64,000 bases of DNA from Chloroflexota bacterium (GTDB taxonomy: Bacteria; Chloroflexota; Dehalococcoidia; GIF9; AB-539-J10). The stretch spans positions 1-64,000 of the forward strand of contig JACAEN010000008.1 of assembly GCA_013388845.1 (NCBI GenBank), written 5' to 3'. A model generated the notes under the pieces. That model saw only the letters and a list, made by a program, of their open reading frames with translations. It made no database searches and was not told the DNA's origin. Each line of letters begins with the position of its first letter. The first letter of the stretch is position 1. Shown in pieces: positions 29,100 through 39,687 of the stretch. Made by a program: the position numbers and the translations under genes.

Positions 29100-29232
29100 A
29101 ACCAAGCTTCTTATTCCCTCCTTTCCAAGCACGGGAGGCACAGGCATTTCTATCTGTGCCCTCGAGGCTTTTCAGCCCACCGGCTGCTTGCCATGGATTC
29201 TCTTTAGGCAAAACAGCTCGGAGAGAGCTAAC
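29100..29232 (-). promoter_or_regulatory. probable Moco/Tuco riboswitch upstream of tupABC-moaAC
   Basis: Minus strand CTCTCTCCGAGC...GCAGCCGGTGGGCTG...GGCACAG...CTGTGCC-TCCCGTGCTTGGAAAGGAGGG resembles the Moco RNA motif (from memory); followed by terminator and W/Mo genes. Confidence 0.72.
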
Positions 29233-29326
29233 ATTTAATGCGGAGAATTGTATCAGGAATTTGCCGACCTGTCAAATCCAGTGTATCCGTATGGACACAG
29301 AAACAATTGCCGGGTAAGTCGGACGA

Positions 29327-30007
29327 TTATGTTTCCTTGGATTTCTCTGTTGGTTTCTCTGCACTTGGTGCAGCCTCTTCGGCAGCCTCGACCACTTCTT
29401 CCACCATCTCCGCTGGCTTCTCTACCACCACCTCCTCTAGCTTTTCCGCAGGTCGGAAACTAATTTTCACCACAACCAACTCGGGGTCGTTAAGAACGGT
29501 AACATCTTTATCCAAGGCGATATCCTTGACTCTTATCGTCTGCCCGGCCTCGGCCAGGGAACTGATGTCCACCTCAAACCTAGCAGGAATTTTGCCTGGA
29601 AGACACTCTACAGTCAAAGTCCCAAGCTCATGCTCCAGCATATTGGCTTTAGACTTCAGGGCTGGTGCTTCTCCAACTAAGACAATAGGAACCTCTAACC
29701 TTATCTTTTCCCCCATTTTCACCTGGTAAAAGTCGACATGAAGCAATCTTCCTCCCCGCCAATCTCTGTTGAATTCACGAATCACAGCGGTCCTTGGCTT
29801 TTTCTCGTTATCGAGCTTGAGATTAACCAGCCCTGTATGCCCAGCTTGAGTTAGCACTCGTTCAAGCTCACCAGTGTTGCACTGTAATGCTAGAGACTCA
29901 ATACCATGCCCAAAAAGATGCACCGGTGTTATTCCCTGGCGGCGCAAATGTCTGACTTTTTTACCCAGAATCTCTCGCTTAGTAACCTTTAACTCTATTT
30001 TGTCCAT
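29327..30007 (-). CDS. rplY: 50S ribosomal protein L25/general stress protein Ctc
   Basis: MDKIELKVTKREILGKKVRHLRRQGITPVHLFGHGIES...LLHVDFYQVKMGEKIRLEVPI. Confidence 0.94.
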   Translation of the reverse strand: MDKIELKVTKREILGKKVRHLRRQGITPVHLFGHGIESLALQCNTGELERVLTQAGHTGLVNLKLDNEKKPRTAVIREFNRDWRGGRLLHVDFYQVKMGEKIRLEVPIVLVGEAPALKSKANMLEHELGTLTVECLPGKIPARFEVDISSLAEAGQTIRVKDIALDKDVTVLNDPELVVVKISFRPAEKLEEVVVEKPAEMVEEVVEAAEEAAPSAEKPTEKSKET

Positions 30008-30092
30008 TTTATTTCCCCAAAATCATATCAGACAAGGCTTATCTCTGCAAGAAACTGGGCTCGTTCACTTGAGTAGTGATTCGCCAAGCCTT

Positions 30093-31016
30093 TTAGACGT
30101 CTCGAGCTAAATGCTCCAAAGCTTGCTCCAAATCGGCAGGCAAAGGCGAGGTAAATTCCTGGTATTGCCTGGTTGATGGCAGACGAAAGCCCAAGCGATA
30201 GGCATGAACAAATTGCCTGTTAAGATGAGCTGATTTTATTCCATAAATGGCGTCACCGACGACCGGATAGCCGATAGCTGACAGGTGTATTCTGATTTGA
30301 TGTGTGCGCCCTGTCAGGGGGGTGACTTCAACTAGAGTATAGTCGTCAAGGTATTTCCGAACTCGATATTGAGTGCTAGCCTCTTTTCCTGCTTCCACTA
30401 TGGCCATCCTCCGCCTACTGTGTGGGTCTCGCCCGATAGGTGCCTTGATTATCCCTTGCTCCGGGGATAGCCTGCCTTTAACGAGGACCAGATATCCTTT
30501 GGTCACAGCGCGGCTTTTGAACTGTGCGGCTAAATATTCTCGGGCAAGGTCGTTTTTGGCCAAGACTATGAGCCCAGATGTATCTTTATCTAGCCTGTGC
30601 ACTATGCCCGGGCGCAACAGCTCATTGCTCTTGGCCAGGCTGGGACAATGGGCCAAGACAGCATTAACTAAGGTATGACTGGGATGCCCCGGGGCAGGGT
30701 GAACCGTCAACCCTGCCGGTTTATCTATGACCAATATATCTTCATCTTCATAAATTATGGTTAAAGGGATGGGCTCAGCTGAAGGATGGACAGGCAAGGG
30801 AGGAAGCTCAACCGTTATCCTATCAACCTTGTTTAGCTTCTGGCTCGCCTTTGCCTTTTGCCCCTTGACCAGAACGTAGCCCTGCTCAATCAGTTTCTGC
30901 ACATAAGCGCGAGAGAATTGTGGTAGAACCTGGGTTAAATACTTATCAAGGCGGATGTCAGGAACAGGTGAGCTGAATTGCAGTGTCTTAGTTTTGGAGT
31001 CCGTGGCTGCGCTCAT
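30093..31016 (-). CDS. rluD: RluD-family 23S rRNA pseudouridine synthase
   Basis: S4 domain; GIVHRLDKDTSGLIVLAKND; TPLTGRTHQIRIHLSAIGYPVVGD. Confidence 0.95.
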   Translation of the reverse strand: MSAATDSKTKTLQFSSPVPDIRLDKYLTQVLPQFSRAYVQKLIEQGYVLVKGQKAKASQKLNKVDRITVELPPLPVHPSAEPIPLTIIYEDEDILVIDKPAGLTVHPAPGHPSHTLVNAVLAHCPSLAKSNELLRPGIVHRLDKDTSGLIVLAKNDLAREYLAAQFKSRAVTKGYLVLVKGRLSPEQGIIKAPIGRDPHSRRRMAIVEAGKEASTQYRVRKYLDDYTLVEVTPLTGRTHQIRIHLSAIGYPVVGDAIYGIKSAHLNRQFVHAYRLGFRLPSTRQYQEFTSPLPADLEQALEHLARDV

Positions 31017-31579
31017 AATCTTTTTCTAAACATCCCCGACTTGTAGAAGGAATAGATGAGAATAAAGACCCCCACCGTTATAGCTGCGTCAGCGATGTTG
31101 AAAGCTGGCCAATGGAAACTGCCCCATAAACGAAAGTCAATGAAGTCGATGACATAACCAAAACGGAGACGGTCTATTAGATTGCCCACGGCACCACCCC
31201 AAATCAAACCAATGGATACCATGCTCAAAGTAGTAACTTGAGATAGGTAACGAAGAAACAGCAAGATAATGAGCAAACTAGCTATGCCAACAATGATGAG
31301 AAGAAAAGTTTGGTTGGCAAGTAAACCAAAGGCGGAACCCGTATTCCCAACATAGGTCAAACTTAAGCGCCCAGTTATGGGCAGCGATTCCCCCGGGGCT
31401 AAGTGAGCTCTGACCCAGAGCTTGCTCAGTTGGTCAAGGGCCACCACCAGAGCAGCAACAATCACAAATAACCCTAACTTTCTTCTCCGCCTGTTTGAAG
31501 AAACCCTTGATTTATCTTCGCCGACATAACCCGCTATCTTGTCGGTCACCAGTTTACTTGGAGGCCCATTATCTTGCAC
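31013..31579 (-). CDS. lspA: lipoprotein signal peptidase
   Basis: VALDQLSKLWV; YVGNTGSAFGLL; GGAVGNLIDRLRFGYVIDFID; AFNIADAAITVG. Confidence 0.95.
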   Translation of the reverse strand: MQDNGPPSKLVTDKIAGYVGEDKSRVSSNRRRRKLGLFVIVAALVVALDQLSKLWVRAHLAPGESLPITGRLSLTYVGNTGSAFGLLANQTFLLIIVGIASLLIILLFLRYLSQVTTLSMVSIGLIWGGAVGNLIDRLRFGYVIDFIDFRLWGSFHWPAFNIADAAITVGVFILIYSFYKSGMFRKRL

Positions 31580-31937
31580 CTTTCATATCCTTTGTTCGGC
31601 TTGCCTTACACTTCAGGCATAAGCTTGCTTGTGGTATGGCTTCCAGGCGAGCCCTCTCTATAGGTTGCCCACAGGAATCACACAATCCGTAGGTGCCAGC
31701 TTCATATTTTTGTAAAGCATGCTCAACTTCATTAAGAGACTCCCCCAGCCTTTTTTCCAAAGCCAGTCTTTTCTCTAGCTCAGAGGCCTCATCAGCTCCC
31801 TCCTCCCTTTTACCAAACGGACTCCCCTCCTTTCTCTCTGCCGATGGTTGACCCAGAGCCCTCAACTGCTCTATCTTTTCTAGCAGCTCTGCTTTTTCTT
31901 TCTTCAATCTCTCATAAAGCTCAGCAAACTCTACCAC
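31569..31937 (-). CDS. DksA/TraR family C4-type zinc-finger protein
   Basis: ALQKYEAGTYGLCDSCGQPIERARLEAIPQASLCLKCK. Confidence 0.93.
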   Translation of the reverse strand: MVEFAELYERLKKEKAELLEKIEQLRALGQPSAERKEGSPFGKREEGADEASELEKRLALEKRLGESLNEVEHALQKYEAGTYGLCDSCGQPIERARLEAIPQASLCLKCKASRTKDMKGAR

Positions 31938-32020
31938 TTCTTGTCCTCCTTATCCCAACTTCGTCAGGGCAGCCATCCTATATCAAAATTCCACACGGAT
32001 TGTGTGAGACCTACAGTTCG

Positions 32021-33643
32021 CTATACTCCGATTTCACCGGAGCTGGGCTTGCTAAAAACTTTTCTTATATTAGAATGTAAGGTGTCCCCCAGTTCCTTCA
32101 CCGATTCGTATCTAATTCTGTTAAGTTCCCTCTGCTTTTCTGCAAATTCAGTTCTGGAGTAAAGCTTTTCAGGATGCAAGTAGATATCATCTACATACCT
32201 TATCGCCCTAGGCACTTTAAAGCCCGTGGGTGAATCTACCCAGTCTTCTAGACCTCCCCTTAGTAGAGAATCGAGTATGGCCATGGTAAATTCTAACCTT
32301 ATATCCTTGTAACGTTCCCCTTCCCCTATGCCTCCAGTATTTAACAAGTAGTAATTTAGGTGGGGAATACCTTTTATTATCTCATAAAATATATTAGCAT
32401 GCTCTGCCCGGTCTCCAGCGACGAAGGGGTCGTAGAAAAACTCGCTTCTAATTGCCCCCGCTCGTGTTGGGTCACCAGCCGAGGATTCCATTGCCTGTCC
32501 CAGAACCATCAAGGCTGCTGCTTGCTCCCGGGTTAGCTTGGATATCGCCGGAATCAGTGGCCCCCTGGTGATAAGAATCAGATTATCAATCCTATCTACA
32601 TCAATATGGGAACTGGCATGCATAAAATCTCTTCTTAATACCACTGCTCTGCCATTGGATGTTCTCTCAAAATTGAAAAAATCAAAATCCCCGTCTTCGG
32701 TTACGTAAACATTCTCACAGACAGTTTCCGGTTTTAACAACCCATAAAATATTTCGATTTGCTCTCCAGGGTTCACACCCTCCGTTTTTACAAATATCCC
32801 ACCGGCTTCAAAGCCATGGAAGGAACCATCGGGCATGAGAGTCCCCCCATCATCCTGGATAAGCCAAGATTTCTCTTTCCCTTTTCTAGCCAGGATTCTA
32901 CAGGTTGTAGTCGTTTTCCCATTGGCACTTAAGGCTACGAGTAACGTCCGCAACGTCCGATAATCCCCGTGTGCTGATTGCAGATAATCCTCTCTACAGC
33001 CAGTATGTAAGAAGATGCCTCCTCTCTTCGTCTTAGCCACCCAGTCCTCAGCAGCGAAAACTCCCTTCTTATATTCACCTATGTAGTTACCATTCCTGAT
33101 TATCTTGACAAACCTCCCATCGTCCAGCATAGCCAACCTGATAGTGATATCTTTCTCAGGGAGTGGCTTTGACTGATTAGTTTCAAAAGCCTCATCAGCG
33201 AAGAATAAGATGTAGTAGGTTGGCTCTTTGACTTCCCCCTTTGGAGGTATAAAAAGGTTCTTGCCTCCATAGGCAACATGGGCAAACCGCTCAGGAACAA
33301 TTAACCTGACCGTAGTGTTGCTACTTTCATTGCCCACAATTCTGTCTACGGAAATCAATCTTTCCTTGCCCAAAGCCTTTTCACATTGAGCTAACAGCCT
33401 TAGTTCATCCTCACCAAAGAGATGGTCAACGCTGTTTTTGGTGAACATTGCTGACCTAGAAGTAGGCTCACTTTGGGCAACAAAATTTCCATAAATTGTT
33501 TTCCTGACTCCTGGCTCTTTTTCCACAAGCTTTCTCAGTTCCTCGTCAGGGGGGTTGTGAGTTAACCGATTTTCTGCCCGCGCCTTTTGCCAGATTCTGT
33601 TGGCAGTTATAACGAATTGTTCTAGCTCAAACGCTACCATCAT
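32021..33643 (-). CDS. pckA: phosphoenolpyruvate carboxykinase (ATP)-like
   Basis: FVAQSEPTSRSAMFTKNSVDHLFG; LSANGKTTTT; LIQDDGGTLMPDGSFHGFEAGGIFVKTEGV; FMHASSHIDVDRIDNLILITR. Confidence 0.87.
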   Translation of the reverse strand: MMVAFELEQFVITANRIWQKARAENRLTHNPPDEELRKLVEKEPGVRKTIYGNFVAQSEPTSRSAMFTKNSVDHLFGEDELRLLAQCEKALGKERLISVDRIVGNESSNTTVRLIVPERFAHVAYGGKNLFIPPKGEVKEPTYYILFFADEAFETNQSKPLPEKDITIRLAMLDDGRFVKIIRNGNYIGEYKKGVFAAEDWVAKTKRGGIFLHTGCREDYLQSAHGDYRTLRTLLVALSANGKTTTTCRILARKGKEKSWLIQDDGGTLMPDGSFHGFEAGGIFVKTEGVNPGEQIEIFYGLLKPETVCENVYVTEDGDFDFFNFERTSNGRAVVLRRDFMHASSHIDVDRIDNLILITRGPLIPAISKLTREQAAALMVLGQAMESSAGDPTRAGAIRSEFFYDPFVAGDRAEHANIFYEIIKGIPHLNYYLLNTGGIGEGERYKDIRLEFTMAILDSLLRGGLEDWVDSPTGFKVPRAIRYVDDIYLHPEKLYSRTEFAEKQRELNRIRYESVKELGDTLHSNIRKVFSKPSSGEIGV

Positions 33644-33719
33644 GCTCCTTGTGACAAATAGGATTTTGTTCCTCTAACTTCCTAGGAATCAGGGCCTAAT
33701 ACCCACAAGTCGGGATTGC

Positions 33720-35615
33720 TTAGACTTCGCGGAACTCACCTTCTACCGTGCCTTCTTCTCCCCCTCCAGGTCCCTCCCCACCAGGTGGCGGCTGCCCTGG
33801 TTGCTGGTAGACAGACGCTCCAACCTTTTGCAGGGCATCCGATAGCTCTTGCATAGCCTTACGAATGGCGCTTATATCCTTACCTTGGAGAGCCGACTTC
33901 ACACTGGCTATCTTAGCGTCTATGTCCTTTTTTACATTGGCCGGTATCTTATCTTTGTAGTCGCGGAGGGTCTTCTCTGCGGTGTAAGCCAAGCCGTCAG
34001 CAGAGTTGCGCAACTCCACTTCCTCTTTACGCTTAGCATCCTCGGCAGCATACTGCTCAGCCTCTCTCCTCATCCTCTCTACTTCTTCTTTGCTTAGCCC
34101 GCTCGAGGCAGTGATAGTGATTTTTTGTTCTTTCCCCGTGCCTTTGTCCCGAGCGCTAACATTAAGGATGCCGTTAGCATCTATATCGAAAGTTACCTCA
34201 ATTTGAGGCACGCCACGTGGCGCCGGCAAGATGCCATCGAGTACGAAGCGTCCCAATGTTCGGTTATCAGCAGCCATAGGGCGCTCGCCTTGAAGAACAT
34301 GTATCTCGACGCTTGGCTGGTTGTCACTAGCCGTGCTGAAAATTTGGCTCTTGGAAGTAGGTATAGTGGTGTTGCGGAGAATAAGCGGCGTAGCTACTCC
34401 TCCCAGTGTCTCTATTCCTAAAGTGAGTGGGGTGACATCAAGAAGAAGGATTTCTCCGACTTCACCTTTAAGCACCCCAGCCTGGATAGCTGCTCCCATA
34501 GCGACAACCTCATCGGGATTGATTCCCTTGGACGGCTCCTTGCCGAAAAACTGTCTCACCTTTTCTTGAACTAAGGGCATTCTGGTTTGCCCACCAACAA
34601 GGAGGACTTCATCAATCTTAGCTGCAGTCAGCCCGGCGTCCTTCAGTGCTTGGCGACAGGGCTCAAGAGTCTGCTCGACCAAATCCATGACCAGTTGTTC
34701 TAGTTTAGAGCGGGTCAAGGTGATACTAAGGTGTTTTGGTCCCGAGGCATCAGCAGTAATAAACGGCAGGCTTATCTCAGTCTGTTGCACCGTGGAAAGT
34801 TCAATTTTCGCCCGTTCCGCTGCCTCTTTAAGGCGCTGCATTGCCATGCGGTCGTTCCTTAAATCAATTCCCTGATCCCGTTTGAATTCAGCACACAGCC
34901 ATTCGATAATACGCTGGTCGAAGTCATCCCCACCCAGATGAGTATTGCCGCTAGTGGACTTGACCTGGAAGGTCCCTTCCCCTATCTCCAGGATGGAGAT
35001 ATCGAAGGTGCCTCCACCAAGGTCATATACTGCAATTATTCCTTCTTTTTTCTTATCGGCACCATAGGCTAGAGCAGCAGCAGTGGGCTCATTAATAATA
35101 CGAAGGACATTTAATCCAGCGATTGCACCAGCATCCTTGGTGGCCTGGCGCTGGCTGTCATTGAAATAAGCTGGCACGGTGATGACTGCTTCCGTCACTT
35201 TGTCACCAAGGTAGGCTTCGGCATCGGTTTTTAGTTTTTGTAATATCATGGCCGATATTTCCGGCGGCGTGTATTCTTTTCTACCCATGATCACTCTGAC
35301 TTCGTTATTAGGACCACGAGTTGTCTTGTAAGATACACGCTTGGCGTCCTCTTCTACAGGCAATTCTCTCCCTGGCGGTTCCCCCCATTTTCTTCCCATG
35401 AAGCGCTTGATGCTATAAATGGTGTTCTCGGGGTTAACGATAGCCTGACGTTTAGCCACTTGTCCGACCAGTCGCTCTCCATTCTTGCTTATGGCCACCA
35501 CGGAAGGATACAAGTTAGAGCCTTCAGAACTGGGGATAAGTTTAGGTTTCCCGCCTTCCATAACAGCGATTTCACTCAAAGTTGTTCCTAGATCAATACC
35601 TACTGCCTTAGGCAT
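33720..35615 (-). CDS. dnaK: chaperone protein DnaK
   Basis: [51 protein letters not shown]. Confidence 0.98.
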   Translation of the reverse strand: MPKAVGIDLGTTLSEIAVMEGGKPKLIPSSEGSNLYPSVVAISKNGERLVGQVAKRQAIVNPENTIYSIKRFMGRKWGEPPGRELPVEEDAKRVSYKTTRGPNNEVRVIMGRKEYTPPEISAMILQKLKTDAEAYLGDKVTEAVITVPAYFNDSQRQATKDAGAIAGLNVLRIINEPTAAALAYGADKKKEGIIAVYDLGGGTFDISILEIGEGTFQVKSTSGNTHLGGDDFDQRIIEWLCAEFKRDQGIDLRNDRMAMQRLKEAAERAKIELSTVQQTEISLPFITADASGPKHLSITLTRSKLEQLVMDLVEQTLEPCRQALKDAGLTAAKIDEVLLVGGQTRMPLVQEKVRQFFGKEPSKGINPDEVVAMGAAIQAGVLKGEVGEILLLDVTPLTLGIETLGGVATPLILRNTTIPTSKSQIFSTASDNQPSVEIHVLQGERPMAADNRTLGRFVLDGILPAPRGVPQIEVTFDIDANGILNVSARDKGTGKEQKITITASSGLSKEEVERMRREAEQYAAEDAKRKEEVELRNSADGLAYTAEKTLRDYKDKIPANVKKDIDAKIASVKSALQGKDISAIRKAMQELSDALQKVGASVYQQPGQPPPGGEGPGGGEEGTVEGEFREV

Positions 35616-35616
35616 A

Positions 35617-36165
35617 TTATCCCTCCTCTGTAGTTTCCTCTTGAGTCTTATCTTCCTTTTTACCTTTGCCTATCATAACCATACTGGGACGAAGCAGCTT
35701 GTCCTTAAATTTATAACCTTTGCGGATTTCCTCTACGACTACACCCTCCTGCCCCTCCAACTGACCCACTGCCTCGTGAAGATAGGGATCGAAGTACTCT
35801 CCCTTGGCTTTAATTTCAGCCAGCCCTTGCGCTTCTAAAATAGCTTTAATCTTATTATAGACAAGTTTTATGCCTTCAGTCCAATTCTGCTTGTCAAGCT
35901 CACTCGGTAGAGAAGCAAGCGCTGTCTCAAAATCGTCCAGGATGCTTAGCAAGTCCAGGACAAGCATCCTGTTAGCAAACTCCACTACCTCTGATTTCTC
36001 CAGCTCAGCGCGTTTCATGTAATTCTCGAGGTCCGCCTGGCTTCTTTGCCAATTGGCCAAATATTTTTCGGCTTTTTCTTTTTCCTCAGCCAGAGCTTGC
36101 TGTAACGCTTCTATATCCTCAGCCTGCTCGATTCCTGCTTCAACTACTTCATCACCTTCAGCCAA
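35617..36165 (-). CDS. grpE: nucleotide exchange factor GrpE
   Basis: [26 protein letters not shown]...[38 protein letters not shown]. Confidence 0.96.
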   Translation of the reverse strand: MAEGDEVVEAGIEQAEDIEALQQALAEEKEKAEKYLANWQRSQADLENYMKRAELEKSEVVEFANRMLVLDLLSILDDFETALASLPSELDKQNWTEGIKLVYNKIKAILEAQGLAEIKAKGEYFDPYLHEAVGQLEGQEGVVVEEIRKGYKFKDKLLRPSMVMIGKGKKEDKTQEETTEEG

Positions 36166-36178
36166 TATTAGACCTCCC

Positions 36179-37195
36179 TTAAATATATTCAGCCACCGAG
36201 TTGCTCAGCAATGTTGAGAGACAATTAAGCGAGGAAATAGCCTTAGCATAGTCCATCCGTTTGGGGCCAATCACTCCCACAATGCCACTGGCCTTGTCAG
36301 GCACTCCATACCGACTAGCTATAAAACTCAAGTCCTGCAATGCTGGCTCCGGGTTTTCTTCGCCGATGACTACCTTTATCCCTCCCTTGCTAAGCTCGGG
36401 GCAGAATATGTTTCTAAGCCAATCTTCTCCTTCCAACACTTCTAAAATCTTAAGCACTCTAGGGCTGTTGCTAAACTCCGGTTGACTCAGCAACAAATGT
36501 AGCCCCTCCAGATAAGGCTCACCATACTCTAGCTGATCTTCAGCAGCTACTATTTTTGCTAAACATTCGGCTACTTGCTTTTCCTCAGGAGAAAGTTCCG
36601 ATTTGTCAGCCAAAATTTCGCTGCTGGTCATCCCGGCGTAAATAGAAGTAAGTTTGTTAGCTAGCTTTGTTAGCTCATCCTGGTTAACCTTTCTACCAAA
36701 AGATAAGACCTGCCGTCTAACTTTTGCTTCATACAAAACCACGATCAGCAAAGCCATGAAATCCTGCAACGCGACCAAATCGAGGTGTTTGAAGTGACAG
36801 CGAACCGCTTTAGGAGTGGTTATTACTACCAGGTTGTGAACAAGGCGCGCCAAAAGTGCTGCTACTGTTCTTAGCCATTGCTCGAACTCTTCCTTTGCTT
36901 CCTGAGATATCTGATGAATCAAATACTGCTCAACCGGGGAAAGTTCAATCTCTTCTCCTATCAGTTCTACATAGTAGCGGTAAGCCTTATCAGTGGGTAC
37001 GCTGCCGGCTGAACGGTGAGGATGGATAACATATCCTTCCCGTTCCAGATATGCTGTATCATTGCGAATGGTAGCCGGGCTTACCTCCAAGCCGTACTTC
37101 TTCACGATAGCGCTGGAAGCTACCGGTACCGCCCTACTGATGTAATCCTCAACTATTATCCTGAGAACGGTTTCTCTCCTTTCTCTTATAGCCAT
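36179..37195 (-). CDS. hrcA: heat-inducible transcriptional repressor HrcA
   Basis: RETVLRIIVEDYISRAVPVASSAIVKKYGLEVSPATIRNDTAYLEREGYVIHPHRSAGSVPTDKAYRYYV. Confidence 0.97.
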   Translation of the reverse strand: MAIRERRETVLRIIVEDYISRAVPVASSAIVKKYGLEVSPATIRNDTAYLEREGYVIHPHRSAGSVPTDKAYRYYVELIGEEIELSPVEQYLIHQISQEAKEEFEQWLRTVAALLARLVHNLVVITTPKAVRCHFKHLDLVALQDFMALLIVVLYEAKVRRQVLSFGRKVNQDELTKLANKLTSIYAGMTSSEILADKSELSPEEKQVAECLAKIVAAEDQLEYGEPYLEGLHLLLSQPEFSNSPRVLKILEVLEGEDWLRNIFCPELSKGGIKVVIGEENPEPALQDLSFIASRYGVPDKASGIVGVIGPKRMDYAKAISSLNCLSTLLSNSVAEYI

Positions 37196-37222
37196 TTAGC
37201 ACTCTCCCATTTCAATTGCTAA
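37196..37222 (-). promoter_or_regulatory. CIRCE-like operator immediately upstream of hrcA
   Basis: TTAGCACTC-N9(tcccatttc)-AATTGCTAA versus TTAGCACTC-N9-GAGTGCTAA. Confidence 0.8.
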
Positions 37223-37360
37223 ATAGAGTAATTTAGCACTGTAAACACGTTCTGTCAAATGATATAGTTGGGACTTGCTTTGACGGGTCTTCTTATTGAC
37301 CGAGAATGAAATATTAAGTACTATTATACCACAAATCTGAAAACCACAAAGGTATTTCCC

Positions 37361-38593
37361 TTGTCGCAACGTGATAACAAAGTAGCTCAACTCCTGAGCC
37401 TGGAGGCAGAAAGGCAAGCAAGCACCATAAATCTTATTGCCTCTGAAAACCACGCCAGCCGAGCAGTGCTTGAGGCCCAAAGCTCGGTGCTCAATGACAA
37501 ATACGCTGAAGGATACCCCAGGCACCGCTATTACGGCGGTTGTGTCTACATAGACGAAATTGAAAACTTGGCTATCGAACGGGTTAAAAAGCTATTTAAA
37601 GCCGAGCATGCCAATGTCCAAGCTCATAGCGGCAGTCAGGCCAATATGGCAGCCTATTCAGTCCTATTGGAACACGGGGACACTGTTATGGGGATGAGTC
37701 TCAGCCATGGCGGGCATCTCACCCATGGCTCTGAGGTCAATTTCTCCGGGAAATGGTATAACTTTGTCCCTTACGGAGTCGACCCCAAAACCGAGATGCT
37801 CAACTACGACGAAATTGAACGGTTGGCTCTGAAGCATAAGCCTAAGCTAATAATAGCCGGGGCAAGTAGCTACTCGCGTATTATTGATTTTGAAAGGCTT
37901 CGCCACATAGCTGATAAGGTGGGTGCCAAGTTATTGGTTGACATGGCTCACATAGCAGGGATAATAGCCGCTGGACTTCATCCCTCCCCTGTGCCCCATG
38001 CCCAAGTTACTACTTCTACCACGCAAAAGACCTTGCGGGGACCCCGGGGTGGCTTTATTTTGTGTGATAAAGAGCTGGCTTCAGCGATTGATGCAGCAGT
38101 TTTTCCCGGCATGCAGGGTGGCCCCTTCATGCACATCATCGCCGCCAAAGCTGTGTGCTTCTTTGAAGCTATGCAACCTGAATTCGTTGATTACCAGAAG
38201 TCAGTGCTGGAGAATGCTCGCGTTTTGGCTTCCGAACTCCAGAGATATGGGATGCGTATTGTTTCCGGCGGCACAGATAACCATATTGTCCTTGTTGACC
38301 TCTCCTCACAGGGGATAAGCGGCAGGGATGCTGAGGAGGCCTTAGGGGCAGCGGGCATCTCCGTAAATAGAAATACCATCCCCTTTGACCCCAAGCCACC
38401 ATTGATTACCAGCGGTATTAGACTGGGCACGCCAGCGGTGACCACCAGAGGTTTTGGCACAGACGAGATGAAGCGAGTTGCTTCTTTCATTGTCAAAGCG
38501 CTTTCTTCTTTAGGAGACAAGCGTGCTCAAGAACGAGTCCGCCACGAAGTGCAAGAGATGTGCCGACATTTCCCCATTCCCGGACTGGCCTGA
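37361..38593 (+). CDS. glyA: serine hydroxymethyltransferase (TTG start)
   Basis: [57 protein letters not shown]. Confidence 0.97.
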   Translation: MSQRDNKVAQLLSLEAERQASTINLIASENHASRAVLEAQSSVLNDKYAEGYPRHRYYGGCVYIDEIENLAIERVKKLFKAEHANVQAHSGSQANMAAYSVLLEHGDTVMGMSLSHGGHLTHGSEVNFSGKWYNFVPYGVDPKTEMLNYDEIERLALKHKPKLIIAGASSYSRIIDFERLRHIADKVGAKLLVDMAHIAGIIAAGLHPSPVPHAQVTTSTTQKTLRGPRGGFILCDKELASAIDAAVFPGMQGGPFMHIIAAKAVCFFEAMQPEFVDYQKSVLENARVLASELQRYGMRIVSGGTDNHIVLVDLSSQGISGRDAEEALGAAGISVNRNTIPFDPKPPLITSGIRLGTPAVTTRGFGTDEMKRVASFIVKALSSLGDKRAQERVRHEVQEMCRHFPIPGLA

Positions 38594-38688
38594 CACATCT
38601 CTTCCCCGTTTAATCTTTTTACTTGCTTGGGCAAGAGGCATAGGAAGAACGTGTTTGCCTTTTTGTTTTTTGCTCTCGTCAAGAAGAA

Positions 38689-39528
38689 TTGGACTGTGAT
38701 AAGGTTAAGTCGAGAGTCTGGATAATGTCCGAGTTGAAAATAATCCCCACGGTAAAGAGGTCTTTCAACCTTCTCAAAAAGGACCCCGCCCTCCTAGCAC
38801 TTTTTATTCTCCCCGCAGTGTTCCCGATTGAAAGAATAATTGCCAATTATCTAATGCTTTTCATCATATTAGCTACGTTAGGACGTTCAGGAATTCCTTC
38901 GGTACCTTCTTTAATGCCTCCTATCCCTTTCCAGGTTATCTATCTTATCGTGGGCTTCTTGCTAGGAGTATGGGCGTCGGCCGGGGCTATTCTTAAGGTA
39001 ACGGAACTTGAGAAAGGAAGCAAATTGGGATTAATAAAAGCCCTGACTAGGGGACTCAAGAGAATCCCCAAGCTCCTGGTCCCAGCCATCGCAGGCTTGG
39101 CGCTGTACACTTTAATGATTTCTGGTATGACGATAGTAATCAGTCGTTACACGTTTCTAAGAATGGGACCTCTAGTTCAGGGCGCTTCACCTTCGATTCC
39201 TTCCACCGTTGCCCTTATACTGGTGGCAGTCCTTATATTCATAGTGACGCTTTACGTTGCGACAAGACTACGCCTTTCTGCACCGGCATGCGTCCTTGAA
39301 AATAATTTTGGGTTAAACACAAGCTGGAAAGTAATAAAGGGGAATTGGTGGAAAGTCTTCGCAATCTTCTTAATCTTTGGGGCGATGTCAGCACTTATCA
39401 GCCAGATACCGATAATAGGGATATATCTCCGTGGTGTGATAGTAGAGCCGCTCAGCATCACAGCCGCGACTCTTATCTATTTCCAGTTGCAAGAAGCAAA
39501 ACCGAGTAGAGAAGAGGGAATTCCGTAG
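38689..39528 (+). CDS. multi-pass membrane protein (DUF6159-like), unknown function; likely start at MSELKIIPTV
   Basis: Hydrophobic segments; LIYFQLQEAKP C-terminus. Confidence 0.7.
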   Translation: MDCDKVKSRVWIMSELKIIPTVKRSFNLLKKDPALLALFILPAVFPIERIIANYLMLFIILATLGRSGIPSVPSLMPPIPFQVIYLIVGFLLGVWASAGAILKVTELEKGSKLGLIKALTRGLKRIPKLLVPAIAGLALYTLMISGMTIVISRYTFLRMGPLVQGASPSIPSTVALILVAVLIFIVTLYVATRLRLSAPACVLENNFGLNTSWKVIKGNWWKVFAIFLIFGAMSALISQIPIIGIYLRGVIVEPLSITAATLIYFQLQEAKPSREEGIP

Positions 39529-39687
39529 GCTTCGCCCTCAGCTTACCTCTCCCTTCGAGGGAGAGAAACTTCATATGAGATTACGCAGTTGACTGTAGTT
39601 TCTTTGGTTAGTTTTGAACCAACCTTTCCTGAAAAGAGACACGATTTCATGCTATAATCAAGTTAGCATCCATACAATTAAGAGGTA

